Counted from the stretch's first letter, positions 17,201 to 31,052 are shown. The stretch: DNA of 64,000 bases from Panulirus ornatus (GCF_036320965.1 NC_092271.1:16795529-16859528), one strand, 5' to 3'. The notes: a model not told the origin generated them from the letters alone. Program-made: numbers and translations.

Positions 17201-18120
17201 TGTCTTAGACCTTGTGAAGTGAACATCAATATACTCATCTTGTAAAGATATTACCTTATCCTACTTATCACATCAGCCATAGTACGTAAAGTCGAATAAA
17301 TGATTGAAATATGTAGTATCTGTAATACTAAGTTAAGAATAGTACGTTAAAGCATATGTAATATTACTTTCCATTTGTATATTTTTCACGATAAAAACAA
17401 GTATTCAAGACAGAGTTTCGAAACCACAGCTCCTCACAGTGATAATCTTTCAACCTCTTCTTCCTGTATATCATGAAACAGAAACTTAACATTTACACTT
17501 CCCTGTATGAGAAGACATCTCTTAGTTCATCAACGTATACAAGACACAAAATAGAGATTCTTGATGGAACATCCTGCACCAGAATAAATCTTGAAGGTAT
17601 TTCTTGGACTCTGATCTTGCTACTTGTGTCGTAAACCATATCGTAATGGCAGGAGGTGAAGATCCAGAGTCGCTTCTGAATATGATTTATTGAGCATAAA
17701 ATTGTCATCTGATCATTCCTGGGGAAAGAGAGGGAGAGGAGTAACGGGGTGGGTGGTGTGGGGGAGAGGAAATGAGAGACGTTCGTCAGCGAGTCAGTCA
17801 GTCTTCCGATACTTAGAGCACCAGGTAACCTTCAGGTCAGAGATTAAACGTGACACCATCTGAATCTAGTCGCTAAGAAGGACTCTACACCATCGTAAGC
17901 GTAGGACATTCCCGCTTCTTCTTGCCTGGAGATCTACCATCTTTACCACCGTCCTATGTGTAGATTCCAATCCTATCTGGTTGTCCAAATAAAGATAATC
18001 GCGTATCATGGTTGGCAGCGACCCCCTCCCTTCCCTTCTCCCCTCACTGAAGACATGAAGGTTCAATAATCTTGGGTTATGAAAACAGTGCATTGCAGGG
18101 CAAGCAACGGCAGTGATGTC
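17201..18120. other. No recognisable feature
   Basis: AT-rich unique sequence; no gene supported. Confidence 0.5.
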
Positions 18121-18124
18121 TTGA

Positions 18125-18365
18125 GCGGGAACATGAGCAGCAGTGCCAGCGGTGATGAGAGCAGCAGCAGTGATAATAGAATTATTTCACCGGTAGCAGC
18201 AACAGCGGAAACAACACCACCAACAGAATCACTGGAGCAGCAACAGCAACAGTAGCAACAGCAGTAGCAGCAACAGTAGGAGCAACAGCAGTAACAGTAG
18301 TGTCAATAAAACCACCGTAAAAGCAGTGGCAGCAGTGGCAGCAGTGGTAGCAGTGGCAAGCAAGG
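18125..18365. repeat. Imperfect CAG/CAA trinucleotide field
   Basis: AGCAGCAACAGTAGCAACAG-like runs, degenerate, continuing into GGCAGCAGTGGCAGC. The ORFs (poly-Leu, CHCYHC) are repeat-derived. Confidence 0.85.
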
Positions 18366-18530
18366 CATGATGCACACAAGTCATCATCCTCCGGCAACAC
18401 GACACGACACACACTTCGAGGCAGAATTTTAACTTCGGACGTCGCGGACACCAAGGTCTTCATTTCCTCGACGTGGATAATCTGGTTGAGGTGCTGGCCA
18501 GAAGGTCCTCCTCCTGAGGTCACTATCATT

Positions 18531-18532
<2 letters not shown>

Positions 18533-18585
<53 letters not shown>
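18533..18585. repeat. (TC)n microsatellite
   Basis: About 26 TC units. Confidence 0.97.
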
Positions 18586-18591
<6 letters not shown>

Positions 18592-19243
18592 GCCTTTTTT
18601 GTAAGATGGAAAGGGGCTCATCTCCAACGGCTCCCACCACGACTCCTCTGGCCCTCCAGCAAAGGGACTGTGGACGAGTCTCCAGGTGAGGTGTGGACAC
18701 CCCTTCACACTTGGGAGAGCCACCGAAGGTGAAACCGCGTCTCTCTTTTCAAGCACCATGACCCTGGGTCGCCCTGTCCAGGCAAACTTCGGGGCTTGTC
18801 TGTGTATCAAGTTTGTCAAAGATTTCAGAGCAGGTCAACATGTTGCTATATTTTTCTTTTCAAAAGCGCAGGGGAGACTTTTCTCCTCTCATTCTTTGCG
18901 GAAAGAGTGTGGAGAGAATCGAGTGGTTCCAAGGTAATATAAAAGCATGAATTTACAAATGCATCTGAAGTGTTCCCTCTTGTTTGGGGATCAATCTAAA
19001 GGATTGAGGTCCCCCCAGTCCAAACCCCAGGTCCTGGGGAAGGGCTGCGACATATGACTAAGTGGCTTCGAAACATTCTACTGATCCCCATTTCAACGAG
19101 AACAGAATGAAAGATAATAGACGAATACATAGGTAGTGTTTAACTCTGGGTTAAACAAGAGGAATCGCTCCATCATAAAGCAACTTGGTAACTCTATATA
19201 GTACTCTGTTGGAAAGGATCACAATTTTGCGCGTGATCAAGAC
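18586..19243. other. No recognisable feature
   Basis: Unique sequence with no supportable gene. Confidence 0.5.
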
Positions 19244-19390
19244 ATTCCCATGAGTCCACGGGGAAAATGAAACACGAAAAGTTCCCAAGTGCACTTTCGT
19301 GTAATAATCACATCATCAGGGGAGACACAAGAGAGAAATATAACAGTCAGTTGATATACATCGAAGAGACGAAGATAGGACGCCATTTGG
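19244..19390. mobile_element. Interspersed repeat, copy 2 (147 bp)
   Basis: Second copy of the element at 6193-6339, same orientation, about 97% identical. It ends in GACGCCATTTGG and lacks the inverted arm seen at copy 1. The flanks are unrelated to those of copy 1. Confidence 0.75.
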
Positions 19391-19984
<594 letters not shown>

Positions 19985-20130
19985 TGTTTCAAGTACTAGT
20001 AGCTTTTATTAATTTGATATATCTTCAGTAATTACAGTTACTAATATCATAATATTATCATTGGAAAATTCACACGAATGGACCTTGGTATCTGGAGGTC
20101 AGAGTATGTTCTCAACATAATGCTATACCG

Positions 20131-20302
20131 TGAGGTTCCTGTGAGGTCACAAGTTTCCCTAAGTTCCCTGGGAAGGTGACGAACGCTTCAGCTGGCGGTG
20201 ACCATTGCTGGCTGCCCCGATCATCGCAGAGCCAGACCTCTGGTGCCAGTCATCCTGTCTTCCAAGTCATCATGTCTGGTCCACTGAGTTTCAGGAGTTC
20301 CT
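20131..20302. repeat. Diverged duplicate of 22385-22910, without the array
   Basis: It shares in order AAGTTCCCTGGG, CTTCAGCTGGCGGTGACCAT, CCCCGATCATCGC, CTGGTGCCAGTCATC and TTCAGGAGTTCC with the 22.4-kb locus. Only one GATCATC unit lies where the other copy has about 20. Confidence 0.8.
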
Positions 20303-20350
20303 TTGTCGACTAAACGCTTGATGCCGCTTCACTAGGGACCACCAGGGTAC

Positions 20351-21417
<1,067 letters not shown>

Positions 21418-21552
21418 GTACATCTTTGTGAGTTGCCCTTGCACGTATACCTCCGTGAGTTGACCTTGCACGTATACCTCTGTGAGTTGTCCTTGCACGT
21501 ATACCTCCGTGAGTTGACCTTGCACGTATACCTCCGTGAGTTGACCTTGCAC
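21418..21552. repeat. 27-bp minisatellite, five units
   Basis: The unit is GTATACCTCCGTGAGTTGAC plus CTTGCAC; exactly 135 bp. Because 27 is a multiple of three the unit stays in frame, producing RELTLHVYL-like ORFs with no domain support. Three units carry TGACCTTG. Confidence 0.95.
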
Positions 21553-21918
21553 AATTGTCTTTCTTTTTCTTTCCATCCATTTCTTTCTCTGTCCATAAAG
21601 GTATTAGATCCAAGTACCTGCTGCATGTGGTGAGCATTATACTTCATTATTCTATTAAGATCTGACTCCTCTCGAACTATATTCCTCACAAGGAAAGAGA
21701 TCGTTTGGAGAATAGAAGTTCTCTCCGACTCGTTGTCCCTCACTGTGTGGACAATGGCCCATCTGGAGCCAGTGGTCTACCAAGCAACAAGAGACCTGAG
21801 GCCGCACTAACAAGTGCCAAAAATACAACGAAAAATCGGTCGTCAGAAGAACATCATGGTTTAATACAACAACATCGTCTGCAGGAACAGAAGCCAATGG
21901 CCAGACCACCTCTGCCAC

Positions 21919-21921
<3 letters not shown>

Positions 21922-21952
<31 letters not shown>
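21922..21952. repeat. (CA)n microsatellite
   Basis: About 15 CA units. Confidence 0.95.
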
Positions 21953-21954
<2 letters not shown>

Positions 21955-22384
21955 CACACACGACACAATCAGTGCGTCAGCAGCTTGCATTTTGAGTTAT
22001 CTTTAAAACTTGATTTTAAGGAAACTGTTAAATTTCGACCATTTTGCTTTTAATGAGAGTGTTGTAATCTAATCAGAGAGGACGACATAAGGGCCAGGCA
22101 GAGCTCTCGATCGATAGCGTTTAATGAGACTAATTCGCATGATTAATGAATCCAACCGTTTTTCGATATATCCTAAACCTTTATAGATCAGAAAACTCCT
22201 TTAGTTAATAGGACCTGATATTGTTCTTCATCAGAAAGCCCTCCTAGTTAATAGAACCTTTTAAGTTCTTCATCAACACAAATAACTTTAATTCTGACAG
22301 TCTAATGAAGGTACCTTGCGGGTTAAGTGGAAAGTCCCAAATGAGATGGTATTGCTCCAAGTTCTAAATAGGGTAGGATCTTAA
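21953..22384. other. No recognisable feature
   Basis: AT-rich; contains a mild CTTTTAGTTAATAGGACCT-type duplication near 22200-22260. Confidence 0.5.
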
Positions 22385-22910
22385 GTTCCCAGAAGGTCTT
22401 AAGTTTGCCATAAGTTCCTTGGGGAAGTCGAGGCGCACTTCGACTGGCGGTGATCATTGTCGCCTCGATCATCACAAGGTCCTCGATCATCATAAGGTCC
22501 TCGATCGTCACACGGTCCTCGATCGTCACAAGGTCCTCGATCATCACAAGGTCTTTGATCATCACAAGGTCTTCGATCATCACATGGTCCTCGATCATCA
22601 TAAGGTCTTCGATCATCACAAGGTCCTCGATCATCACAAGGTCCTCGATCATCACAAGGTCTTCGATCATCACATGGTCCTCGATCATCACAAGGTCTTC
22701 GATCATCACAAGGTCCTCGATCATCACAAGGTCCTCGATCATCATAAGGTCCTCGATTATCACAAGGTCCTCGATCATCACATGGTCCTCGATCATCACA
22801 TGGTCTTCGATCATCACAAGGTCAGGTCAGGCTTCTGGTGTCAGTCATCACCGTCTCCAGGTTCATGTCTGCTGTTCAATGGGTTCCAGAGGTTCCTGGT
22901 GGCGTCCAGT
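22385..22910. repeat. 18-bp minisatellite (about 20 units) inside a duplicated segment
   Basis: The unit GATCATCACAAGGTCCTC repeats from about 22466 to 22822 with CATGG, TAAGG and TCTTC variants. The flanks match 20131-20302. Open frames on both strands (MIEDLV, DHHKVL, IITRSS) are in-phase repeat artefacts. Confidence 0.95.
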
Positions 22911-22970
22911 ACATTGGTACTGCTTCACTGAGGAGCGCTTGGGGGGGCGGGGTGTGTGTGTGTGTGTGGA

Positions 22971-22973
<3 letters not shown>

Positions 22974-23045
<72 letters not shown>
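22974..23045. repeat. (TC)n microsatellite
   Basis: About 36 TC units, preceded at 22952 by a short (TG)n. Confidence 0.97.
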
Positions 23046-23046
<1 letters not shown>

Positions 23047-23241
23047 AGCATGTAGGGGACTCGTTCGAACCAGGACTGAGGTAGAGAGGGTAGGAGACTA
23101 ACAAGATTAAGATAACTTTTATTTCTTTTTTTTTGAGGGGGGGTGTGAGAAGATGAAGTGATCAATTGCTGTTTGTGATGAGGAGTAACATGTAAGGCAC
23201 AATGAGAGATAGGAATACAGAGATGGGAATATACGGAGTTT

Positions 23242-23242
<1 letters not shown>

Positions 23243-23334
<92 letters not shown>
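23243..23334. repeat. (GA)n microsatellite
   Basis: About 46 AG units. Confidence 0.98.
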
Positions 23335-23337
<3 letters not shown>

Positions 23338-23616
23338 CAACCAGCGCTCCTGCCCATAAAACCACGACTACACCTGAATCCGAATGAAATGAATATATCA
23401 AACTACGACACTGGTAGAGGATATTCAATTCCCATCACTCAGGTCATTGTCACCCACTACCACCACAAGATCTGACTCCTGGATCCAAACAGGTATTTGA
23501 GGCAGGTCGCTAAATGCATCACCACAAAGCCACTGGCAGAACCGTGCTGGGAAATCCATTCATAAAATTCCAGGGTTGAAATCAGAGAGAAAGTCATTCC
23601 AGACTTTGGGGTTTGG

Positions 23617-23725
<109 letters not shown>

Positions 23726-23984
23726 ATAGAGCAGCCCCAGCCAAATCAACAGCACAATTAATCTCTTCGTCACTGTCAACACTGCCTCTCAGAATCAATC
23801 AGCTCAGAATTGAATGAGTTGAACTCAAAATGAAAACGAGGAACGAGAAAGAATATCTTCACCAGATGTTCAGTGTTCTGTTCATTTGAGTTAGTGTACC
23901 CACACCTGATAGACAATATTCTTAATTCATCGAAGTCAGGAGCACTTATAATTTTTCGAGTGACTCACACGAAGGACTCATAAA

Positions 23985-24070
23985 TCCTCTTCTTCTTCTT
24001 CTTCTCCATCTCATCATTATCATAACTATTATCATCATTATTATTCTATCATTATTATTATCATTATGTC

Positions 24071-24102
<32 letters not shown>

Positions 24103-24175
24103 TATTATCATTATCATTATCATTACTATTATTATCATTATTATTATTGTTATCATTATTATCATTATCATAAGA
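23985..24175. repeat. (CTT)n then ATT/ATC trinucleotide field
   Basis: Six CTT units pass into mixed ATT and ATC triplets. The field ends at the left edge of the LINE fragment. Confidence 0.93.
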
Positions 24176-24775
24176 GCAAGGTTATTAGGTACAGTAGGGT
24201 TGAGGGACAAGTCAATTAGGAGGTAAGTTTGAATGGAGAAAAACTGGAGGAAGTGAAGTGTTTTAGATATCTGGGAGTGGATTTAGCAGCGGATGGAACC
24301 ATGGAAGCGGAAGTGAATCATAGGGTGGAGGAGGGGGCGAAAGGTCTGGGAGCGTTGAAAAATGTGTGGAAGTCGAGAACAATATCTTGGAAAAAATGGG
24401 TATGTTTGAAGGACTAGTGGTTCCAACAGTGTTATATGGTTGCGAGGCGTGGGCTATAGATAGAGTTGTGCGGAGGAGAGTGGATGTGCTGGCAATGAGA
24501 TGTTTGAGGACAGTATGTGGTGTGAGGTGGTTTGATCGAGTAAATAATGAAAGGGTAAGAGAGATGTGTGGTAATAAAAAGAGTGTGGTTGAGAGAGCAG
24601 AAGAGGGTGTTTTGAAATGGTTTGGTCACATGGAGAGAATGAGTGAGGAAAGATTGCTCAAGAGGATATATGTGTCAGAGTTGGAGGGAACGAGGAGAAG
24701 TGGGAGACCAAATTGGAGGTGGAAAGATGGAGTGAAAAAGGTTTTGAGTGATCGCGGCCTGGGTTACACACCTGT
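24176..24775 (+). mobile_element. Truncated LINE reverse-transcriptase C-terminal fragment
   Basis: This is the end of a non-LTR retrotransposon polyprotein, which copies its RNA into the genome by target-primed reverse transcription. The first frame (24229-24400) reads EEVKCFRYLGVDLAADGTME, the post-palm 'FRYLG' region. After a frame change near 24390, within TCTTGGAAAAAATGG, a second frame (24366 onward) gives VLYGCEAWAIDRVVRRRVDV, MRCLRTVCGVRWFDR, WFGHMERM and RRSGRPNWRWKDGVKK. These are typical of the C-terminal region of RTE-like and related LINEs. There is no catalytic FADD motif because the 5' part is missing. The 3' end is cut off at GATCGCGGCCTG and followed by (TG)n. It is a dead fragment. 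The minus-strand fragment at 50.4 kb is its close relative. Clade assignment is uncertain. Confidence 0.88.
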
Positions 24776-24785
24776 TGTTGATGAG

Positions 24786-24793
24786 GTGTGTGT

Positions 24794-24845
<52 letters not shown>
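24786..24845. repeat. (TG)n microsatellite
   Basis: About 28 TG units with two ACG interruptions. It follows the LINE truncation point. Confidence 0.96.
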
Positions 24846-24848
<3 letters not shown>

Positions 24849-24919
24849 TCTGGGTTCCTCACGTCAACTTAAGATTACAGTGTGATACAAAGCTACAGCG
24901 TTCAAGGATCAGTTGTATA

Positions 24920-25020
24920 GAAGATGTTATGATTATGATTATCATTATAATTATCATTATCATTATTGTTCATATCGTCATTATTATCAGCAATATTATT
25001 GTTATCATTATCATTATTAC

Positions 25021-25068
<48 letters not shown>

Positions 25069-25230
25069 GATTATTATCATTATCATTATTATCATTACTA
25101 TTATTATTATCATCATTCTCATAATTATCCATGGTGCCTTCATTATCATTATTCTTACTAAGAATAATAATAATGATAATGATAATATAATGATAATAAT
25201 GATAATGATAATGATGATTATGATACTAAG
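24920..25230. repeat. ATT/ATC trinucleotide field switching to AAT/GAT
   Basis: Plus-strand ATT/ATC triplets to about 25155, then AATAATAATGATAATGATAA from 25163. The two halves are mutually complementary. Confidence 0.93.
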
Positions 25231-25264
25231 GGTCTGCTTTCTACCGATATATATTTTACTCAAC

Positions 25265-25297
25265 CCTCCTTCTGTCTGTCTGTCTGTCTGTCTGTCC
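25265..25297. repeat. (CTGT)n microsatellite
   Basis: About seven CTGT units. Confidence 0.93.
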
Positions 25298-25397
25298 CTA
25301 CTCTCATGGAAGAGTAGGCCGATATCTTCCTGTGTTAGATGTTCGTCTATCTATTTACATTTACCACTCACTACCCATCCCAGCCTTCTTCTTTGTT

Positions 25398-25421
25398 GGG
25401 GGGGGGGGGGGGGGGGGGGGG
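25398..25421. repeat. G24 homopolymer
   Basis: 24 consecutive Gs on the plus strand, immediately after CTTTGTT. Confidence 0.95.
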
Positions 25422-25525
25422 AGCCAAGCCTTTTGTAAACACCCTGGATCTTGGGGTGGAGGGAGGAGAGATCACCCCTCAGACTGAGGGAGAGGCTAAC
25501 TGGCTGGCCAGTGTGGTGGTGGTGT

Positions 25526-25528
<3 letters not shown>

Positions 25529-25602
<74 letters not shown>
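25529..25602. repeat. (GA)n microsatellite
   Basis: About 37 GA units, flanked on both sides by GGTGGTGGT-like sequence. Confidence 0.98.
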
Positions 25603-25605
<3 letters not shown>

Positions 25606-26151
25606 GTGAGAGAATGGTGGAATGGTGGTGGTGGTTGTAGTTGTGGTGGTGAAGAAGGAGGCATGCAATCTCAGAGGGTTGGCTGAAGGGGTATACGTTG
25701 GCTTGCTGGAGTGGTTGGCTGGAACGGTGTGGTTGTCTGGAATGGTAGACACAGAGTGGTGGAGTGGGGAGGGCCAATCTCTGTGATGGCAAGAGTATAG
25801 GTGGAGTGGGGGCAGACAATTCTGCTCAAGGGGTCTGTAAAGATGGAAGGAATGCAGAGATTTCTTTGAATAATGCAGATGATGGAGTGGTTATAGAATT
25901 AGCTGTTTCTCTAAACAGGAGGGGCTCGAACTGGGAGTGGTACGAATGGAGAGAAAGGTTTATAGATGGAGTGAGTTGTCTATATGATCAGGAAGAAAAT
26001 GCATTTACATGTGTGTGTGTGCGCCTAACATCCTATGTATAACTTCTATGTATGTTTTCATATATATATTATCATACTAGTATCATAGCATAAAAGGTCA
26101 ATGATTCATCGAGTAAAAAGAAATTGCTGGTATGTCACCCTCTTTCTTCTA
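25603..26151. other. No gene recognised
   Basis: A 92-codon plus-strand frame (25764-26042) is not low-complexity but matches no family I know. Without splice or conservation evidence I do not call it. Confidence 0.4.
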
Positions 26152-26769
<618 letters not shown>

Positions 26770-27170
26770 GAGCTCAGTGTGCTCTTTGTAGGGTTCAATT
26801 CCATAGTATTCAGGTTTCCAGGGATCAGAGGGTTTCCAGCACCCTCAGGCAAAGAGCCTTTGTTCTCAAGTTCCCAAGAGATAAGGTCCCTTAATAAACC
26901 TAATTCCTGAGGGAATGGGTTTTTAGAAACCTGACCCCTTATACTAAGGTCTTCAAACACAAGTCCTTAGGGCCTCAGGGCCTATAATCCCACAGCTCAG
27001 GTTTCCAGACCATTAGCTTTCCAGGGTTCAGGTGTTCAGGGCTTAGGCCCCCCTAAGGCTTAAGTTTCCAGGCCTAGCGCGTGGATATCTATGACTCAGG
27101 TTCCTAGGCAGCGTCGGTTAGTACGCCCATCTAGTTTCCAGGACTGACACACCTATTTCCAGAATTGAAT
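26770..27170. repeat. Highly degenerate GGTTTCCAGGG/CTCAGG repeat
   Basis: GTTTCCAGG, CTCAGGTTTCCAG and CCCTCAGG recur at irregular 25-45 bp spacing, consistent with an old minisatellite. Confidence 0.65.
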
Positions 27171-27206
27171 CTAAATAAGCAATGTATATGTATATATACG
27201 TATATA

Positions 27207-27220
27207 TGTGTGTGTGTGAT

Positions 27221-27292
<72 letters not shown>
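27207..27292. repeat. (TG)n microsatellite
   Basis: About 40 TG units with ATG/TATG interruptions at the left. Confidence 0.96.
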
Positions 27293-27296
<4 letters not shown>

Positions 27297-27391
27297 ATCT
27301 ACGTAATTTGTTAATAAGTGAGGAATATGTTTACTGGATTTTGAAATAGGATTTTAAGAGAACGGTGAGCTAGACTTCACATACCTCCGAG

Positions 27392-27393
<2 letters not shown>

Positions 27394-27485
<92 letters not shown>
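27394..27485. repeat. (TC)n microsatellite
   Basis: About 46 TC units. Confidence 0.98.
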
Positions 27486-27487
<2 letters not shown>

Positions 27488-27597
27488 GCCATTGCAACGC
27501 ACCCATTTCAAGGCTGGTCGTTTTCTAAGCACCATCCTGGGCTCATTATGTAAACTCACATATTTAAGAGCACTTCCTTCTCCTCCTCCTCCTCCTC

Positions 27598-27598
<1 letters not shown>

Positions 27599-27679
<81 letters not shown>
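27599..27679. repeat. (CT)n microsatellite
   Basis: About 40 units with one TTC slip near 27632; preceded by (TCC)6. Confidence 0.97.
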
Positions 27680-27680
<1 letters not shown>

Positions 27681-28240
27681 ACGCAGTTTTAGCTTACATG
27701 GGGGGTTAGCAGACTGACCTTAAGCTAAGGCCCAAGGGAAGCCCCAAGGGACCCCAGGGCGCTGGCGGTGTTAAGCCAACTTCTTTTCTGTTCATGGTAA
27801 AATGGCAATGTATTTGGTGAAGTGGTCCTCTGTTATTCTAACTCGGCTTTTCACCATTCTCAGGGTTATTTTCCCCAGGGAGTCGAGTGCAACAGGAAAT
27901 TCATGCTTGTTGAATTTTCATGGCACATTTTGTTGCACTGGAGTGGCTTTTTGAGTTGGTAGGATTGAGCAAATGGAGGTTATTTTGCAGGATTAATGAA
28001 ATGAGAGGTGTATATATAAGAATACAGTTTATGAAGATTACCGTGAGTTGGATAGATTCAATGCAGGATTATCCATGTGTGGCTGTGCATTTTACATACA
28101 TATTTTTGTTCCTCAAACACGAATATTTATTATATATGATGTGTGTTCAATTTTATTTTGTAGTAAGTGTAAGTTGCTGATTAAGTGAATGAGAAAACTA
28201 TCATTATTATTAGTTTTTGTTTTTACGAAGATTAGTATTA
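27680..28240. other. No recognisable feature
   Basis: Unique sequence with no gene supported. Confidence 0.5.
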
Positions 28241-28254
28241 TAATTCTTCTTCTT

Positions 28255-28318
<64 letters not shown>

Positions 28319-28389
28319 GTATCATTATCATTATCACTACTATAATCATTACTGTTATGATAGTAATAATAGTAATAATAATAATAAAG

Positions 28390-28483
<94 letters not shown>

Positions 28484-28508
28484 TAATAATAATAATAATA
28501 ATAATAAT

Positions 28509-28551
<43 letters not shown>

Positions 28552-28630
28552 GTAATAATGATTACTAATGATAATAATAATAATAATAATGACAATAATA
28601 ATGACTATTATTTTCGTTATTATTATTATC
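28241..28630. repeat. TTC, ATT/ATC then AAT/GAT trinucleotide field
   Basis: (TTC)13, then ATT/ATC triplets to about 28345, a short TACTATAATCATTACTG junction, then AAT/GAT triplets to about 28600. The strand polarity inverts in the middle, making a large imperfect inverted repeat. ORFs of poly-Ile/Tyr are artefacts. Confidence 0.95.
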
Positions 28631-29382
28631 ATTATGCCGTTGACAGTTATAATTACAATTACTGGCGAACCATAATCTGAAACGACAAAGCACATTTATA
28701 CCTTCTCATCATCTCTGTAATATTTTTTATATGAATTCAAATGATCCTGTAACGCGTCAACTTTATTTTGAAATCAAATGAGGCAAAGGAAGAATGTTTA
28801 TATACCTTCTATCCTCACGAAGCTCCAGCCTGTAAATACATGTGATGTGTGTGTCACAGGTTCGACGGTAATTTACCTACACACGAAGTCATGGATCATT
28901 TGAGAATTCGTAAAGCAGAAGGTCCTCATTTGTGATACATTTAATCATATTCAAGCTCATGTCGTCATATCATTAGCAAGAATAAACTGTCTTCAAGTGT
29001 GACATTAAAACAAGACTTGTAAAAGAAAAAGAAAAAATCGAGTCGATTTTTTAATACATGATCTTGAATTGTATTTCTTTTTTTCTTTTTGAAAGACGAT
29101 ATTCAAACGCAAGAAGAAAGCATTTTTTTCCCTATTATCTTTCTTCTGGGGGAAAAAAAAGGGCAACAATAGCAGGAGGATAAAGGACTGGGTATTCTAG
29201 GTGTTCTGGGAAGGTTATATACAACTATGATCTCTCACCCGATGTGCAGGAGGTAAAGCCCCCACACACAACCATACAACATCTCCACAACCTACGCTCA
29301 CAGCAGAGGAAGAGGTCCCTTTCCCTTACCCGATATGCTCAACGCACGTACGTAACGTAACACCAGGCTTCCTTCAACCGTA
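28631..29382. other. No recognisable feature
   Basis: AT-rich unique sequence with short A and T runs. Confidence 0.5.
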
Positions 29383-29574
29383 GGGTTGATGAACTCACGA
29401 CACACGGGACGTGCACAGTGTACACTCGTGTTATACACAGGACTCAAGGTTGATAAACTCACGACACACGGGACGTGCACAGTGTACACTCGTGTTATAC
29501 ATAGGACTTAAGGTTGATAAACTCACGACTCACAGGACGTGCACAGTGTACACTCGTGTTATACACAGGACTCA

Positions 29575-29577
<3 letters not shown>
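29383..29577. repeat. 64-bp tandem repeat, three units
   Basis: The unit contains AACTCACGACACACGGGACG, TGCACAGTGTACACTCGTG and TTATACACAGGACTCA. The three units are over 90% alike and end abruptly at (TG)n. Confidence 0.95.

Positions 29578-29614
<37 letters not shown>
29577..29614. repeat. (TG)n microsatellite
   Basis: About 18 TG units. Confidence 0.96.
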
Positions 29615-29616
<2 letters not shown>

Positions 29617-29707
29617 TAGCATCCATGTGCGTTCATAAGGATCTGGACAAAGTGCCAGGCCAGGTCTATATCATTCTTCTTTTTCTTCCTTCGTCAGGTC
29701 GTGGTGA

Positions 29708-29772
29708 TGACCTCCTCCTCCTCCTCTTCCTCCTCCTCCTCCTCCTTCTCCTTCTCCTTCTCCTCCTCCTCC

Positions 29773-29803
<31 letters not shown>

Positions 29804-29823
29804 TCTCCTCCTCCTCCTCCCCT
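29708..29823. repeat. (TCC)n with TTC variants
   Basis: About 38 pyrimidine triplets. The poly-Leu ORF is an artefact. Confidence 0.95.
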
Positions 29824-29970
29824 TGTGATGGTGAGGACAATTGTTGATTGTATTCCAGGTGGAGAGTGTCTATGTGATGGTAATGATGAGGTTCATAATG
29901 ATGATGGTGACGGCTGTGGTGATTAAAGTGATGGAGATATATAGTGAGAGGGTCAATGATTCAAGGGGAC

Positions 29971-30041
29971 TATCTATCTATCTATCTATCTATCTATCAA
30001 GGTTAACAGATTGGGCAACAAAAAAACAGCGATCTCTACCT

Positions 30042-30120
<79 letters not shown>
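29971..30120. repeat. (TATC)n and (CA)n arrays
   Basis: Seven TATC units (29971-29998), a unique spacer, then about 38 CA units (30045-30120). Confidence 0.96.
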
Positions 30121-30124
<4 letters not shown>

Positions 30125-30344
30125 CTGTGTTCAACATTGACATTTCAGTTGATTATTTTCTTTATTTCTTTTTTTCCCCAGATTGGGATGTATTGTATTT
30201 ATTTTCCTGGGCTGAGTTTACCACTGTATTCGTCGCGTCCCTGAATTGGTTAAATGATTATGGCTGAGTTGACTTTACTGTGTGCGTCACAAGGATTAAC
30301 GTTGTTCTTGCACTCTGGCAATGCTTGGGTCAAAACAATGAAAG

Positions 30345-30645
30345 ACATTACATAATGGTGGAATACTGGGCCATGGTAGTGGAAAATTGGACCTCAATGA
30401 TGGAACAATGAGCCAAAATAGTAAAACACTTGGGCATGATAATGGAATACCAGGCCATAATAATGGAACATTAGGTCATTAGAGTGGAATGATGGCCATT
30501 AAACACAGAACAATGGGTCATAATGGTGGAATTCACCGCGGACATGATAGTGGAATACTAGACCATAAGAGTGGAACGTGAGGTCATAAGAGTGGAATGG
30601 TGGCCATTAAATACAGGACAATGGGCCATAATGATGAAGGCATTC
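30345..30645. repeat. Degenerate 30-bp repeat with about 120-bp higher-order unit
   Basis: GGTCATAAGAGTGGAATGGT-like monomers recur. The four-monomer block ending GGCCATTAAACACAGAACAA reappears about 120 bp later as GGCCATTAAATACAGGACAA. Confidence 0.82.
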
Positions 30646-31052
30646 GAAAGTTGTCTTCACTTCTGTAAATTACAGAAGAAATAACTTCTGTCACAAAGTG
30701 TGTCAAAGTTTGCAGAAGTTGCGGAAATAATTTCTTCTAGTGTTATAAATTGGCCGTTAATAAAAATAGGAGAAAAAATTATAATTCTATTCTCTTTCTT
30801 TTTTTTTCATTTTCGAAACCTGTCGAATTTGGTCTACGAATAAACGACCGGCATTCGTGCTGTCTGGAGTATTTATGACATTCGTAAAGACTAAATAGAT
30901 TCCCTGCTCGTGAAATACACAATGTATTCTCGTCAAATATTCCACTATGGTCCCTTCCATTACTCAAACTGGAATCTAAAACCCTTTACATAATTTATTT
31001 CTTTTTTTCTCTCTCTCTTTTTCAATCGTCATAAAAAAAACCAGAACAAAAT
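30646..31052. other. No recognisable feature
   Basis: AT-rich unique sequence. Confidence 0.5.

Noticed and set aside
18440..18560. Minus-strand coding-like stretch containing GQHLNQIIHVEEMKTLV
   Set aside because: Short, unrecognised and flanked by repeat-derived translation on both sides.
22323..22931. Repeat proteins MIEDLV and DHHKVL
   Set aside because: The 18-bp units stay in frame on both strands, so openness carries no information.
28850..28880. tRNA B-box-like GGTTCGA
   Set aside because: No matching A box, acceptor stem or cloverleaf could be found around it.
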